This document shows positions 36,004 to 45,355 of a stretch of DNA of 64,000 nucleotides, in pieces; positions within the stretch are counted from its first letter, which is position 1, and each line of letters opens with the position of its first letter. The position numbers and the translations under genes were made by a program. A model generated the notes under the pieces. The model did no database searches and had not been told where the DNA came from. It saw only the letters and a program-made list of their open reading frames with translations. The stretch is from Cupriavidus pauculus. Lineage in GTDB: Bacteria > Pseudomonadota > Gammaproteobacteria > Burkholderiales > Burkholderiaceae. The stretch covers positions 23,790 through 87,789 of the forward strand of contig NZ_VZOW01000023.1 of the NCBI RefSeq assembly GCF_008801835.1, read 5' to 3'.

Positions 36004-37290
36004 ATGCCTTCGCTGCAATCCGTCATTTCGTGCCTGTCAGACTATGATCCGAGCGCGCTGCGCGTCGATCAGGCCAACACCATCATCCGCAATGTGCTGG
36101 AGCCGGTGCAAGGTATCGAGCAATTGGCGATTCGGGCGGCACTGGATCGCGTTCTGGCTGATGATGTGATTTCGCCGATCGATGTTCCTGCGCACGACAA
36201 CTCCGCAATGGACGGCTATGCGTTTGCCAGCCAGGCCGCGCATGACACCGCCGGCGACGTCGTATTGGAGGTGATCGGCACCGCCTATGCCGGCAAGGCA
36301 TTTGAAGGCGCCCCCACAGCAGCGCAAGCGGTTCGCATCATGACTGGCGCCGTCATGCCGAATGGCTGCGACACCGTGGTGCCCCAGGAGTTGGTCGACA
36401 TCCAGGCGGGCGGCAATCAGATCCGGTTCTCTCGCGACGCCGTCCGCCCCGGGGACAATCGTCGTCTGCGCGGCGAAGATCTGGCGCGCGGCCAGGCCGC
36501 GCTGAGCGCCGGCCGTATCCTCACACCCGCCGACCTCGGCCTGCTCGCCTCGCTGGGCGTCGCCGAAATCAAGGTTCGCCGACGTTTGCGCGTGGCCTTT
36601 TTTTCGACCGGCAACGAACTCCGCTCCATCGGCGAAGTGCTGGATCCAGGCTGCGTCTATGACTCGAATCGCTACACGCTGCACGGCATGCTGCGCCGAC
36701 TCAACGTCGATCTGATCGATATGGGCGTCGTGCGCGACGATCCCGACGCAATGGAAGTAGCATTTCGCAGCGCTTGCGAAAATGCCGATGCAATCATCAC
36801 TTCGGGCGGCGTATCGGTGGGCGACGCCGACTACACAAAGCAGATCATGGCGAAGCTCGGCGATGTCACGTTCTGGAAGATTGCGATGCGTCCGGGCCGT
36901 CCGATGGCGTTCGGCCGAATCGGCTCGAATGGCCATGAGGCAATGCTGTTCGGGCTGCCCGGCAATCCCGTAGCGGTGATGGTCACCTTCTACAATTTCG
37001 TCCGGCCGGCCCTGCACCGATTGATGGGAGCCGGTGCCGCCGCGCTGCCCCGGGTTCGAGTGCGCAGCGCGACGCCGATCCGCAAGCGGCCGGGCCGCAC
37101 CGAGTATCAGCGCGGCATCGTCGCCGCGGGGCCGAACGGCGAGCTCGAAGTCCGCATAACCGGCCAACAAGGCTCCGGCGTGCTTCGATCAATGAGCGAA
37201 GCAAACTGCTTCATTGTCCTTGGACACGACCAAGAATCGGTCGAGATTGGCGACCTGGTGGAAGTCGTTCTATTCCACGGGTTGATCTAG
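36004..37290 (+). CDS. moeA: Molybdopterin molybdenumtransferase
   Basis: MoeA inserts molybdate into adenylated molybdopterin. The 428-residue protein has the domain signature PAHDNSAMDGYAF, the MoCF-binding region TSGGVSVGDADYT and the C-terminal domain IV typical of MoeA. It lies 51 bases after mobA, completing moaA-mobA-moeA. No moaB, moaC, moaD or moaE is in the window. Confidence 0.95.
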   Translation: MPSLQSVISCLSDYDPSALRVDQANTIIRNVLEPVQGIEQLAIRAALDRVLADDVISPIDVPAHDNSAMDGYAFASQAAHDTAGDVVLEVIGTAYAGKAFEGAPTAAQAVRIMTGAVMPNGCDTVVPQELVDIQAGGNQIRFSRDAVRPGDNRRLRGEDLARGQAALSAGRILTPADLGLLASLGVAEIKVRRRLRVAFFSTGNELRSIGEVLDPGCVYDSNRYTLHGMLRRLNVDLIDMGVVRDDPDAMEVAFRSACENADAIITSGGVSVGDADYTKQIMAKLGDVTFWKIAMRPGRPMAFGRIGSNGHEAMLFGLPGNPVAVMVTFYNFVRPALHRLMGAGAAALPRVRVRSATPIRKRPGRTEYQRGIVAAGPNGELEVRITGQQGSGVLRSMSEANCFIVLGHDQESVEIGDLVEVVLFHGLI

Positions 37291-37661
37291 CTTTAGGCCC
37301 TGCCCACCCTGCTCATTCTGGCCAACCTGCGTGTTCTGCCCGCCTTGCCCGCTCTCCACGTGGGCACTCTTCCTCAGTGGCTGTCCCGCCACGCAGAACG
37401 GCATTGCAGTTGCCATGGAGGCGCCGGGCAGGCGCAATGGCAGTTGGCAAACGGGTTGAGCCGCCGCAAGCATGAATAGATGCGATTCATTCACAGCAGC
37501 TCACCACCAAGGTGTCGTATTTGTGCCGCACTAGTTGCCGGATAGCCCGGCTCGCCCGCCAAAAGCATCATCCAGAAGTGGGGCAGGCTAGGCGTCGCTA
37601 GAACCAGTCGCTACACTTGCAGCACGAAAATTCGATTCCCCCCAATACCTTGTCCGTCGTC
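37291..37661. other. Gene-free gap with a 9-base periodic repeat
   Basis: The 370 bases after moeA hold no gene I can support. At about 37300-37353 six degenerate units of 9 bases begin CTG or TTG (CTGCCCACC, CTGCTCATT, CTGGCCAAC and so on). A 74-residue minus-strand frame across it would read as G-G-Q/N-x-Q triplets, but it has a GTG start and no family match. Confidence 0.45.
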
Positions 37662-37943
37662 ATGAATCAGGAGATCGCGTACCTCCACCCCGTCAAGACC
37701 GCCCGTGCGCTCGTACTCGTGTATCTGTGTTTTTCGGTGCCGATTGTTGCCATGGGCCTGTTCGTAGCGTTCATTCGTTACGGAGACCTGCCGGGCATCG
37801 CGGTCTTCACTGCTCTTATCCTTAACGCGCTGATTGGATTCGGTTTGCTATGGCTCGGCTGCCGCGCCTATAACTGGGTTGCCGCGCGATTTGGCGGCAT
37901 CGAAGTCCACGTCCGCGAACTCACCGCCGACGACCGCGCTTAA
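37662..37943 (+). CDS. Small two-helix membrane protein, unknown function
   Basis: A 93-residue protein with two predicted membrane segments (about residues 15-38, ALVLVYLCFSVPIVAMGLFV, and 45-68, VFTALILNALIGFGLLWLG) and short charged ends. I do not recognise the family. The ATG at 37662 follows CGTCGTC, a weak ribosome site. Its TAA stop shares two bases with the stop of the convergent rmuC. Confidence 0.6.
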   Translation: MNQEIAYLHPVKTARALVLVYLCFSVPIVAMGLFVAFIRYGDLPGIAVFTALILNALIGFGLLWLGCRAYNWVAARFGGIEVHVRELTADDRA

Positions 37944-39307
37944 ACCACCCGATCATCCTGGCCGTCTCCGTCTGCTTCGATAGACTGGGTCGGCTGATCA
38001 TGCGTCCCGGCAATACTGCCCGCCGTTCCCAATAACTGCTCGGCGCGCTCGCCGGGCAGCGCCTCGACCGTGCGCAACTTGCGTTCCATCTGCCGAGTCC
38101 GGACCTCTGCCTGCTCAATATTGCGCGCAGCGCGCACCAGCGTATCGCGCGTCTTGGCCAGGATCTCGCCGAACTTGCCGAATTCGGTCTTCACGGCGCC
38201 CAGCACTTCCCACACTTCGCTCGACCGTTTTTCCAGCGCCAGCGTCCGAAAGCCCATCTGCAAGCTGTTCAGCAAGGCGGTCAAGGTCGTCGGCCCCGCC
38301 ACGGTCACGCGACAGTCGCGTTGCAATACATCCGTCAGGCCTGGCCGGCGCAGAACTTCCGCATAGAGCCCTTCGGTCGGCAAGAACAGGATTGCAAAAT
38401 CCGTGGTGGCTGGCGGCGATAGATACTTTTGGGCGATGGTTTGCGCTTCCCGGCGCACCGCCATCTCAAGCTCTCGGCCGGCCGCAACCACCCCATCGAC
38501 GTCGCCGCGTTCCTGCGCATCGATCAGACGTTCGTACTGCTCCTTCGGAAACTTCGCATCGATGGGCAACCACACTGGCCCGCTTACCGCATCGCGCCCC
38601 GGCAGACGGATGGCAAATTCCACGCGCGCACCCGAGGCCCGCACCGTCTCGACGTTTTTGCTGTATTGCTCTTTGGTCAGTATTTGCTCCAGCAGCATTT
38701 CCAGCTGGACTTCTCCCCAGGTGCCGCGTGACTTCACATTGGTCAGCACGCGCTTGAGGTCTCCAACACCCTGCGCCAGCACCTGCATTTCACCCAGACC
38801 GCGATGAACTTGTTCCAGTCGGTCTGACACCAGCTTGAAAGACTCGCCGAGCCGCTGCTCCAGCGTGGCATGCAGCTTCTCATCTACCGTGCGGCGCATT
38901 TCCTCCAGCTTCGCGGCGTTGTTCGCCTCGATGTCGCGCAGCTTCTGCTCGAGCGTTGCGCGGACATCCGCAAGCCTCCTCTCATTGGCTTCCGACATCT
39001 GTGCAAGCTGTTGCTGCTGCACGGTGGCAATGCTGGTCAACTGGGACGACAACTGCTGCTGGAATCGCAGCATATGCTGCCCTGCTTCGCCGCGATTGGC
39101 GCGGGAAGTCTCGGCCAGCTCGGCGCGCAACTCGCGTTCGAGCCTTTCAAAACCGCGCGCGGTGTCCTCGCGCACATCGTCGCGAAGATCGCCAAGCATC
39201 GGTAGCAAGTCAGTCGATGCACTGTTTGGCTTGCGCAGGACCAGGGCGACGAGCAAGCCGACAGCGATAACGGCGACAAGAAGCGTGAGCAGAGGAATAA
39301 GCGTCAT
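37940..39307 (-). CDS. rmuC: DNA recombination protein RmuC
   Basis: RmuC limits inversions at short inverted repeats and is related to nucleases. The 455-residue protein has an N-terminal membrane anchor (LLTLLVAVIAVGLLVALVL), a long coiled-coil stretch of about 150 residues rich in Gln/Glu/Leu, and the conserved RmuC core (SRGTWGEVQLEMLLEQIL, then LPIDAKFPKEQYERL). It starts at the ATG at 39307, 21 bases after the hydroxyacid dehydrogenase gene. Confidence 0.92.
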   Translation of the reverse strand: MTLIPLLTLLVAVIAVGLLVALVLRKPNSASTDLLPMLGDLRDDVREDTARGFERLERELRAELAETSRANRGEAGQHMLRFQQQLSSQLTSIATVQQQQLAQMSEANERRLADVRATLEQKLRDIEANNAAKLEEMRRTVDEKLHATLEQRLGESFKLVSDRLEQVHRGLGEMQVLAQGVGDLKRVLTNVKSRGTWGEVQLEMLLEQILTKEQYSKNVETVRASGARVEFAIRLPGRDAVSGPVWLPIDAKFPKEQYERLIDAQERGDVDGVVAAGRELEMAVRREAQTIAQKYLSPPATTDFAILFLPTEGLYAEVLRRPGLTDVLQRDCRVTVAGPTTLTALLNSLQMGFRTLALEKRSSEVWEVLGAVKTEFGKFGEILAKTRDTLVRAARNIEQAEVRTRQMERKLRTVEALPGERAEQLLGTAGSIAGTHDQPTQSIEADGDGQDDRVV

Positions 39308-39328
39308 AACTGCCGGCACTCACGACGA

Positions 39329-40333
39329 TCAACGACGATGGGCCATGACATCAGGGTTGATAACGGCAGGTGGCCGGCCGGCTTGCGGGCCGAGATCGAG
39401 CGCTGCGATAAGGTTGTCGGCTGCCAGGTTTGCCATCGCGCGCCGCGTCTTTTCCGATGCGCTGGCAATGTGCGGGGTAAGCACGACATTCGGCACGGTC
39501 AATAGATCCGGATGGACGTGGGGTTCGCCCTCGAACACGTCGAGGCCGGCAGCGAATATCTGACGATCCCGCAACGCAAATGCCAGCGCGGCGTCGTCCA
39601 CAATCCCGCCGCGCGCCAGATTGACCAGCGTCGCGGTGGGTTTCATCTGCGCCAGCTCGGCCGCGCCAATCGCGTGATGGCTTTGCGCGCTATACGGCAA
39701 CACAAGAATCAGATGGTCGGATTGCTCAAGCAGTTCAGCCTTGCTGACATAGCGCGCATTCAACGATTTCTCGACATCGGCCGGCAGCTGGCTGCGATTG
39801 TGATAAAGCACCTGCATGCCAAAGCCCGCTGCGCGTCGGGCGAGCGCCTGGCCAATACGCCCCATGCCAAGGATGCCCAATGTGCTTCCATATACATCGA
39901 CACCGACCAGCATGTCGTAGCTCCATCGCTGCCACTTGCCAGCACGCAGATAGTGCTCGCTTTCGGTGACGCGGCGCGCCGTTGCCATGAGCAGAGCCCA
40001 TCCGAAATCGGCCGTGGTCTCCGTCAGAACATCCGGCGTATTGGTGGCCACAATACCGGCCGCAGTCAGCGCGGAAATATCGAGATTGTTATAACCGACC
40101 GCCATATTGCAGACCGCGCGCAATTGCGGCAGCCCACTCACCAGGCTGCCATCGATCTGGTCCGCAGCGTTGGCCAGCACTCCCGCCTTGCCGGCGAGAC
40201 GAGCGCGCAGCGCCGCTGCGTCGAGAACGACATCGTCCTGGTTGGCATCGACGTCGAAATACAGGGAGAGTCGGTCGATGACATCAGGAAAAATTGCGCG
40301 CGTCACCAGAATTGAGGGCTTCATGGCAGTCAT
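39329..40333 (-). CDS. ghrB: D-2-hydroxyacid dehydrogenase (glyoxylate/hydroxypyruvate reductase-like)
   Basis: A 334-residue NAD(P)-dependent 2-hydroxyacid dehydrogenase. It has the Rossmann motif LGILGMGRIGQALARR, the substrate arginine in LARGGIVDD, the glutamate in LDVFEGEPH and the catalytic histidine in LTPHIASAS. GhrB/glyoxylate reductase fits best, but the exact keto-acid is inferred. The ATG at 40333 overlaps the stop of the antiporter gene (ATGA); an ATG at 40324 would give the more usual N-terminus MKPSILVTR. Confidence 0.86.
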   Translation of the reverse strand: MTAMKPSILVTRAIFPDVIDRLSLYFDVDANQDDVVLDAAALRARLAGKAGVLANAADQIDGSLVSGLPQLRAVCNMAVGYNNLDISALTAAGIVATNTPDVLTETTADFGWALLMATARRVTESEHYLRAGKWQRWSYDMLVGVDVYGSTLGILGMGRIGQALARRAAGFGMQVLYHNRSQLPADVEKSLNARYVSKAELLEQSDHLILVLPYSAQSHHAIGAAELAQMKPTATLVNLARGGIVDDAALAFALRDRQIFAAGLDVFEGEPHVHPDLLTVPNVVLTPHIASASEKTRRAMANLAADNLIAALDLGPQAGRPPAVINPDVMAHRR

Positions 40334-41754
40334 ACGTGAAAGAAGATAAAGGTCATCACCAGGAACAAGGGCATTAGCACGGCGCCAGACCACGCCATGT
40401 ACCCGAAAAAGCTGGGCATGCGCACGCCGCGGCTTTCTGCAATTGCCTTGACCATCAGGTTGGGCGCATTGCCGATATAGGTATTCGCGCCCATGAAGAC
40501 TGCTCCTGCAGAAATTGCCGCCAGGGTCGATGCGTCTCGGGTCATCAGCGTCGCGGCATCGCCGCCTGCCGTGTTGAAGAACACGAGATACGTGGGGGCA
40601 TTATCGAGAAACGATGACAGCATGCCCGTAGCCCAGAAGTACATGCTGTCGATCGGCTGCCCGTTACCGTCACTGACTGCCCGGATCACGCCTGCGAATG
40701 CGCCGTCAGTACCGGCCTTGAGCATCGCTATCACCGGAATGATTGTCAGGAAGATACCGGCGAAAAGCTTGCCGACTTCCAGAATGGGCTCCCAGTTGAA
40801 TTCGTTGCCCGCGCGCGCCACATGAGGTGTGGCAAGCAGCGATACAACAGTTACCACAATCAGCATGACGTCACGCGTCAGCGCTGGTAGCGGCACCTCT
40901 GTTCCCATCACGTCGAATGCGATGCCGGGCTTCCAGAGTCCGCTCATCAACACCAGCCCAATTACCGCCAGAAGCAGCAGGAAATTGACCTTGCCTTCGA
41001 TCCGCAAATTCGTGGAATCGGGCGTGGGGTCGTGAGCTAGCGGCAGTTCCTCTTCCTTGTTCAGGAAATAGTGACGATCGACCACGTAGAACAGCGCGAG
41101 CAGCACCACCCAGATGAAGATGGTCTCAGGAAAAATATTGCGCAACGTCCAGGAAAACTCGACACCCTTGAGGAATCCCAGGAACAAGGGGGGATCGCCC
41201 AGCGGTGTGAGCGCGCCGCCAGCGTTGGCCACGAGGAAGATGAAGAACACCACGACGTGGGCGACATGGCGCCGGTTGTCGTTGGCGCGTAGCAGTGGGC
41301 GGATCAGCAGCATGGCCGCACCCGTGGTACCCATCACGCTTGCCAGCACCGTTCCCAAGGCAAGGATGCCTGTATTCAGGCGTGGTGAGCCATGCAAATT
41401 GCCGCGCACGCAAATGCCGCCCGCCACGACATACAGCGCGGTAAGCAGCACGATAAACGGAATGTATTCGGCCAGCAGCGCGTGTACGACATTGGCCATC
41501 GCCGCGTGCACGCCGAACTGCGCCGCAAATGGCGCGAGGAACAGCGCCGCCCACACCGCGGCGATCTTGCCGTAATGGTGATGCCAGAACTTGGGCGCGA
41601 ACAGCGGAAACAGCGCAATCGAAAGCAGAATGCCTGCAAACGGTACGCCCCAGGCCGGCGAAAGCTTTGCGCCATCGAGGTCCGCGGCCAGCGCCCAGGT
41701 GGGCGAAAGCGTCAGCAAGACAATTGACAGGAGCAGCGTAACTGCACGTTGCAT
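40330..41754 (-). CDS. NhaD-type sodium/proton antiporter-like membrane protein
   Basis: A 474-residue polytopic protein of the ArsB/NhaD ion-transporter superfamily. A signal-like first helix (LLLSIVLLTLSPTWALAA) is followed by about ten further membrane segments; ANAGGALTPLGDPPLFLGFL matches the NhaD family motif, and SSFLDNAPTYLVFFN is a second conserved half-site. Sodium/proton exchange is the family role; a citrate or other anion substrate cannot be excluded. The start at 41754 has an AAGGAGAG ribosome site. It overlaps the next gene by 4 bases. Confidence 0.82.
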   Translation of the reverse strand: MQRAVTLLLSIVLLTLSPTWALAADLDGAKLSPAWGVPFAGILLSIALFPLFAPKFWHHHYGKIAAVWAALFLAPFAAQFGVHAAMANVVHALLAEYIPFIVLLTALYVVAGGICVRGNLHGSPRLNTGILALGTVLASVMGTTGAAMLLIRPLLRANDNRRHVAHVVVFFIFLVANAGGALTPLGDPPLFLGFLKGVEFSWTLRNIFPETIFIWVVLLALFYVVDRHYFLNKEEELPLAHDPTPDSTNLRIEGKVNFLLLLAVIGLVLMSGLWKPGIAFDVMGTEVPLPALTRDVMLIVVTVVSLLATPHVARAGNEFNWEPILEVGKLFAGIFLTIIPVIAMLKAGTDGAFAGVIRAVSDGNGQPIDSMYFWATGMLSSFLDNAPTYLVFFNTAGGDAATLMTRDASTLAAISAGAVFMGANTYIGNAPNLMVKAIAESRGVRMPSFFGYMAWSGAVLMPLFLVMTFIFFHV

Positions 41755-41955
41755 CGAACGAGACTCTCCTTTATCGCGGCGCGCGACGCGTCCCGACACA
41801 AGTGCCGGAGCCATGGACCATGCGATGAGATTGACCAAAACGGCGTACGCGCCCGCTCTACCAGGGCGTCGGGGCGGCGTCACGCAATGAAGGGCTCAGT
41901 GTAAAGCAAAGCCCTGCGAGAAAGATCTCAAAATGCGGCCTGAAAGTATGACCGC

Positions 41956-42642
41956 TCAGCCTTGCTCGACGAGGACAACGTGAACACGATACGGGCCGTG
42001 CGCGCCCAGCACGATGGTCTGTTCGATATCGCCGGTGCGCGACGGGCCGCTGATGACGTTGGTGGCGCGCGGTAGCTGCCCGTGCTCGGCACGCATGCGC
42101 ACGAAGGCCTCTTCCATATTGGCGACGATGCGCGACACCGGCACCACCGCGATATGCGTTTCGGGCAGCAATGCCGCCGAAGCAAATGTGTCGGGCCCGG
42201 AAAGCAGCATCAGCGACCCGGTTTCGGCGATCGCGACAAAGCAGCCGGTAATGCCAACGAGATCGCCATGCTCGCGATCTGCCTGCGGCTCGCGCAACGG
42301 AGGTCGGCATTCCACTTCGATGCCTTGCGCCGCCCAAGGCAGCGCGCCCAGCGCCGTCCATGCCACGGCGCGACGCGCGAGGTTCAAGCCGTCGAGGTAA
42401 CGCAGCACGGCGCCCGGCACATCGGCCAGCGTTGCCACACGGTCCACCGTCGAGGCCATTTTCTGCGCCTGCTCGCTAAATGCATCGGCAAGGTTTTGCC
42501 CGACAGCGGGCCGGGGGCCCTGCGGATGCCGGTTCAGATAATCAGCCACGGCCTCGCGCTCGCCCTCGGTTACTTTCGCTCCCCTGCCCTGGGCGGCCCG
42601 AATGCGGGCGAATATGCGATCACGAGCGGCGTTGGTTTCCAT
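41956..42642 (-). CDS. lutC: LutC/YkgG family (LUD domain) protein
   Basis: A 228-residue LUD-domain protein like LutC, the third subunit of the LutABC lactate dehydrogenase complex. Its core has GCFVAIAETGSLMLLSG and the C-terminal NVISGPSRTGDIEQTIVLGAHGP in part, both typical. There are no lutA or lutB genes next to it, so it is either a distant partner of a complex encoded elsewhere or has another role. It lies 66 bases after pncB and 201 before the antiporter. Confidence 0.85.
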   Translation of the reverse strand: METNAARDRIFARIRAAQGRGAKVTEGEREAVADYLNRHPQGPRPAVGQNLADAFSEQAQKMASTVDRVATLADVPGAVLRYLDGLNLARRAVAWTALGALPWAAQGIEVECRPPLREPQADREHGDLVGITGCFVAIAETGSLMLLSGPDTFASAALLPETHIAVVPVSRIVANMEEAFVRMRAEHGQLPRATNVISGPSRTGDIEQTIVLGAHGPYRVHVVLVEQG

Positions 42643-42708
42643 TGCGGTATGTGACGAAGGTTGGCTGGCCGATTATAAGAAATGCAGACGCGGGGTAAGT
42701 GAATCCAT

Positions 42709-43887
42709 TCAGGCGGCTACCTTGACCTCGAACACCTGCCTCAGATAGGCGAGATAGCCAGGGTCGTCGCACATCGTTTTCTCTGGCGTATCCGAAAGCT
42801 TGGCGACCGGCTGACCATTGCAGCGCACCATCTTGATGACAATCTGCAGCGGCGTATAACCGACGTCGTTGGTGAGATTTGTGCCGACCCCGAATGCCAG
42901 TTTGCAGCGGCCGTGAAAACGTTCGTAGAGCTCGATAACCTTGGGGATATCGAGCGCATCGCTGAATATCAGCGTCTTGCCGCGCGGGTCCACGCGATTG
43001 GCGGCGTAATGCGCAAGCATGCGTTCGCCCCATTCGAACGGGTCCCCGGAATCGTGACGCACGCCATCGAACAGCTTGCAGAAATACAGATCGAAATCAC
43101 GCAGGAAGGCATCGAAACCATAGGTATCCGACAAGGCGATGCCCAAGTCGCCGCGATATTCGCGCGCCCAGTTTTCTAGCGCATAGACCTGTGAATCGCG
43201 CAAGCGCGGGCCCAACGCCTGGCACGCCTGCAGATACTCGTGCGCCATCGTGCCGAGCGGGGTCATATTGTGCAGCCGCGCGAAGTGGACGTTGCTGGTG
43301 CCAGCCAATTGCGGGCCGAGCATGGCGCGCATCGACAGCAAAACCTCTTCCTGCCAATCGCCGGAGAAACGGCGGCGCGTCCCGTAATCGGCAATCACGC
43401 AATCGAGATAGCGCGGATCCTTGAGCAAGGTGAGTTTCGCTTCCAGGCGTCGGCGCCCTTCCTGCAGGTCGGCCTGCGGTTGGGTGCGGCGGAAATACAC
43501 TTCGTTGACGATTGCCAGCAGCGGGATTTCAAACAGGATCGTATGTAGCCACGGTCCGCGAATGATGATGTCGATTTCGCCGTTGCCGGACGCCGACGGC
43601 TGCACCACCACATATTTCTCGTTCAGGTGAAACAGCGCCAGGAAATCGACGAAATCGCTCTTGATAAAGCGCAGGCCGCGCAGGTATTCCAGCTCTTCAT
43701 CGGCAAATCGCAACTGGCACAGGCTGGCAATCTCGCTGCGGATCTCGCTGACATATGGCGTGAGGTCAACGCCGGCATTGCGGCATTTGAAGCGATATTC
43801 GACCTGCGCCTGGGGAAAGTGATGCAGCACTACCTGCATCATCGTGAATTTATACAGGTCGGTGTCGAGCAGTGAGCGGATGATCAT
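42709..43887 (-). CDS. pncB: Nicotinate phosphoribosyltransferase
   Basis: PncB makes nicotinate mononucleotide from nicotinate and PRPP in NAD salvage. The 392-residue protein begins IIRSLLDTDLYKFTMMQVVL, the family hallmark, with the PRPP-site region FSDALDIPKVIELYERFHG near the C-terminus and the conserved GVGTNLTNDVGY. Length is normal. The adjacent LUD gene shows no obvious link to NAD metabolism. Confidence 0.96.
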   Translation of the reverse strand: MIIRSLLDTDLYKFTMMQVVLHHFPQAQVEYRFKCRNAGVDLTPYVSEIRSEIASLCQLRFADEELEYLRGLRFIKSDFVDFLALFHLNEKYVVVQPSASGNGEIDIIIRGPWLHTILFEIPLLAIVNEVYFRRTQPQADLQEGRRRLEAKLTLLKDPRYLDCVIADYGTRRRFSGDWQEEVLLSMRAMLGPQLAGTSNVHFARLHNMTPLGTMAHEYLQACQALGPRLRDSQVYALENWAREYRGDLGIALSDTYGFDAFLRDFDLYFCKLFDGVRHDSGDPFEWGERMLAHYAANRVDPRGKTLIFSDALDIPKVIELYERFHGRCKLAFGVGTNLTNDVGYTPLQIVIKMVRCNGQPVAKLSDTPEKTMCDDPGYLAYLRQVFEVKVAA

Positions 43888-43964
43888 AACAAGGCCAGAC
43901 GCGGGGGCGCCGAAGTCAGGCCATCATGCTAACCGAAAGTCACGCCCGGGTTGGCACGGACCCT

Positions 43965-44507
43965 TCAGGCGCCATTGAGATTATCCAGCGCCGACGGCGC
44001 CTGGTGCGGACGTTCGCGCGATTGCAGGCACCAGAGGGGCCGTCCTTGCGCATTGGGACACGTCACGAGCATGGCCTGCGCGCGCGACACGGCCGTCGGA
44101 AGCGGATCGGCAAAGGCGGCCGAGGCGACCATGATGCGCTCCTGGTAGACCGCCTGGCCCGCGCGATCGAAGCGCAGCACCTGGATCAGCGCGTCCGACG
44201 GCGGCTGCAGATCCTGGCCGCACGGCAGAAATCCATCCCGATTACAGTTGGCCATGGCGATGCCCGCCGGTGTACGGATCACGCTGAAACTGTCCCATTC
44301 GAAGGCTGTCAGGACGGCCAGCGACACGGGCTGATCCGTCCGCGAGCGCCATGCCACCAGCCGCGACACCACGCTATCGGCCATTTCACCCTGCTTTGCC
44401 GGTGGCGCCACAGGGGGCTCGACGGGCTGCGCCATCACCGCGGCGCCGCCCAGGAGGGCCGCCGTGCCCACGCACCAAAGCAACCGGATCGCAAAACGAG
44501 CCTTCAT
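43965..44507 (-). CDS. Unknown exported protein with four cysteines
   Basis: A 180-residue protein with a signal peptide (LLWCVGTAALLGGAAVMAQ, cleavage likely near AVMA-QP). The mature part has cysteines in NCNRDGFLPCGQD and VTCPNAQGRPLWCLQ, spaced to form two disulfides, and a Pro-rich start. I do not recognise the family. The ATG at 44507 has CAGGAGAACACC upstream, a good ribosome site. It lies 77 bases before pncB on the same strand. Confidence 0.7.
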   Translation of the reverse strand: MKARFAIRLLWCVGTAALLGGAAVMAQPVEPPVAPPAKQGEMADSVVSRLVAWRSRTDQPVSLAVLTAFEWDSFSVIRTPAGIAMANCNRDGFLPCGQDLQPPSDALIQVLRFDRAGQAVYQERIMVASAAFADPLPTAVSRAQAMLVTCPNAQGRPLWCLQSRERPHQAPSALDNLNGA

Positions 44508-44915
44508 CGGTGTTCTCCTGGACTGCGTTGCAAGGTGACTGAGCGGGATTGTTGCATATAGGTAACTTTTTTGGCCTGAAGCGCTGCTTGAGGTCCCAAC
44601 GAATACTAGTTGGCGCCCGCGCACTCGGCAGGCACATCGCGTCGAAGCCGCCTTCCACGCACTCCTCCCACGGCAGGTCGACAGAGATGTACATAAAGAA
44701 ATAAGAAAACTATCTTACCCGGCTATATAGACTGGCTATCCTTGCGGGAAGGCTCGGCTACAATATCGGTCTTTGAAAGGCCACGGCCCTCGCTCGCCCC
44801 AAGTTACCCCGATTGACATGCACGCCAACAACAGGCGCGGGGGCTTGCAAGAGCAAGGCAGGAATGGCCTTGGACTATCCCCCATCGAAGACCGATCCGT
44901 TTTTCTGGAACCGAA
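44508..44915. other. Divergent intergenic region before fdxA
   Basis: About 410 bases with no gene I can support. It must hold the promoters for the exported protein and for fdxA. A -10-like TACAAT at 44759-44764 faces fdxA but lacks a recognisable -35 at normal spacing. Confidence 0.5.
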
Positions 44916-45239
44916 ATGACTCACGTTGTCACCGAATCCTGCATCCGTTGCCGCTACACCGACTGCGTTGATGTGTGTCCGGTCGATTGCTTCCGCGAAG
45001 GCCCGAATTTCCTGGCCATCGATCCCGACGAATGCATCGACTGCGCCGTGTGCGTGGCCGAATGCCCGGTGAACGCGATTTACGCTGAAGAAGATGTGCC
45101 GGGCGACCAGCAACAGTTCATCGAACTGAATGCCGAGCTTGCCCGCAACTGGCCGTCCATCACCAAGACCAAGGCTCCGTTGGCCGAAGCCGAAGAGTGG
45201 AAGGACGCCACCGACAAGCTGCAATACCTGCAGCGCTAA
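44916..45239 (+). CDS. fdxA: 7Fe ferredoxin FdxA
   Basis: A 107-residue ferredoxin with one [3Fe-4S] and one [4Fe-4S] cluster. The cysteines C9, C12, C17, C21, C25, C40, C43, C46 and C50 have the same spacing as Azotobacter ferredoxin I, and the C-terminal extension (FIELNAELARNWPSITKTK) is also typical. The next gene is a ferredoxin-NADP reductase 116 bases downstream, which suggests an electron-transfer pair. Confidence 0.95.
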   Translation: MTHVVTESCIRCRYTDCVDVCPVDCFREGPNFLAIDPDECIDCAVCVAECPVNAIYAEEDVPGDQQQFIELNAELARNWPSITKTKAPLAEAEEWKDATDKLQYLQR

Positions 45240-45355
45240 GACAAACAGGCGCGACCGATGCCGGACAGCACCGGCAGAGCGCCGTCGAAAGCCCGTCCCC
45301 ACGCGCTTTCCCGTAATGCCGGGCACCTGCGTGCCCACAACGTATCAGGACGAAT

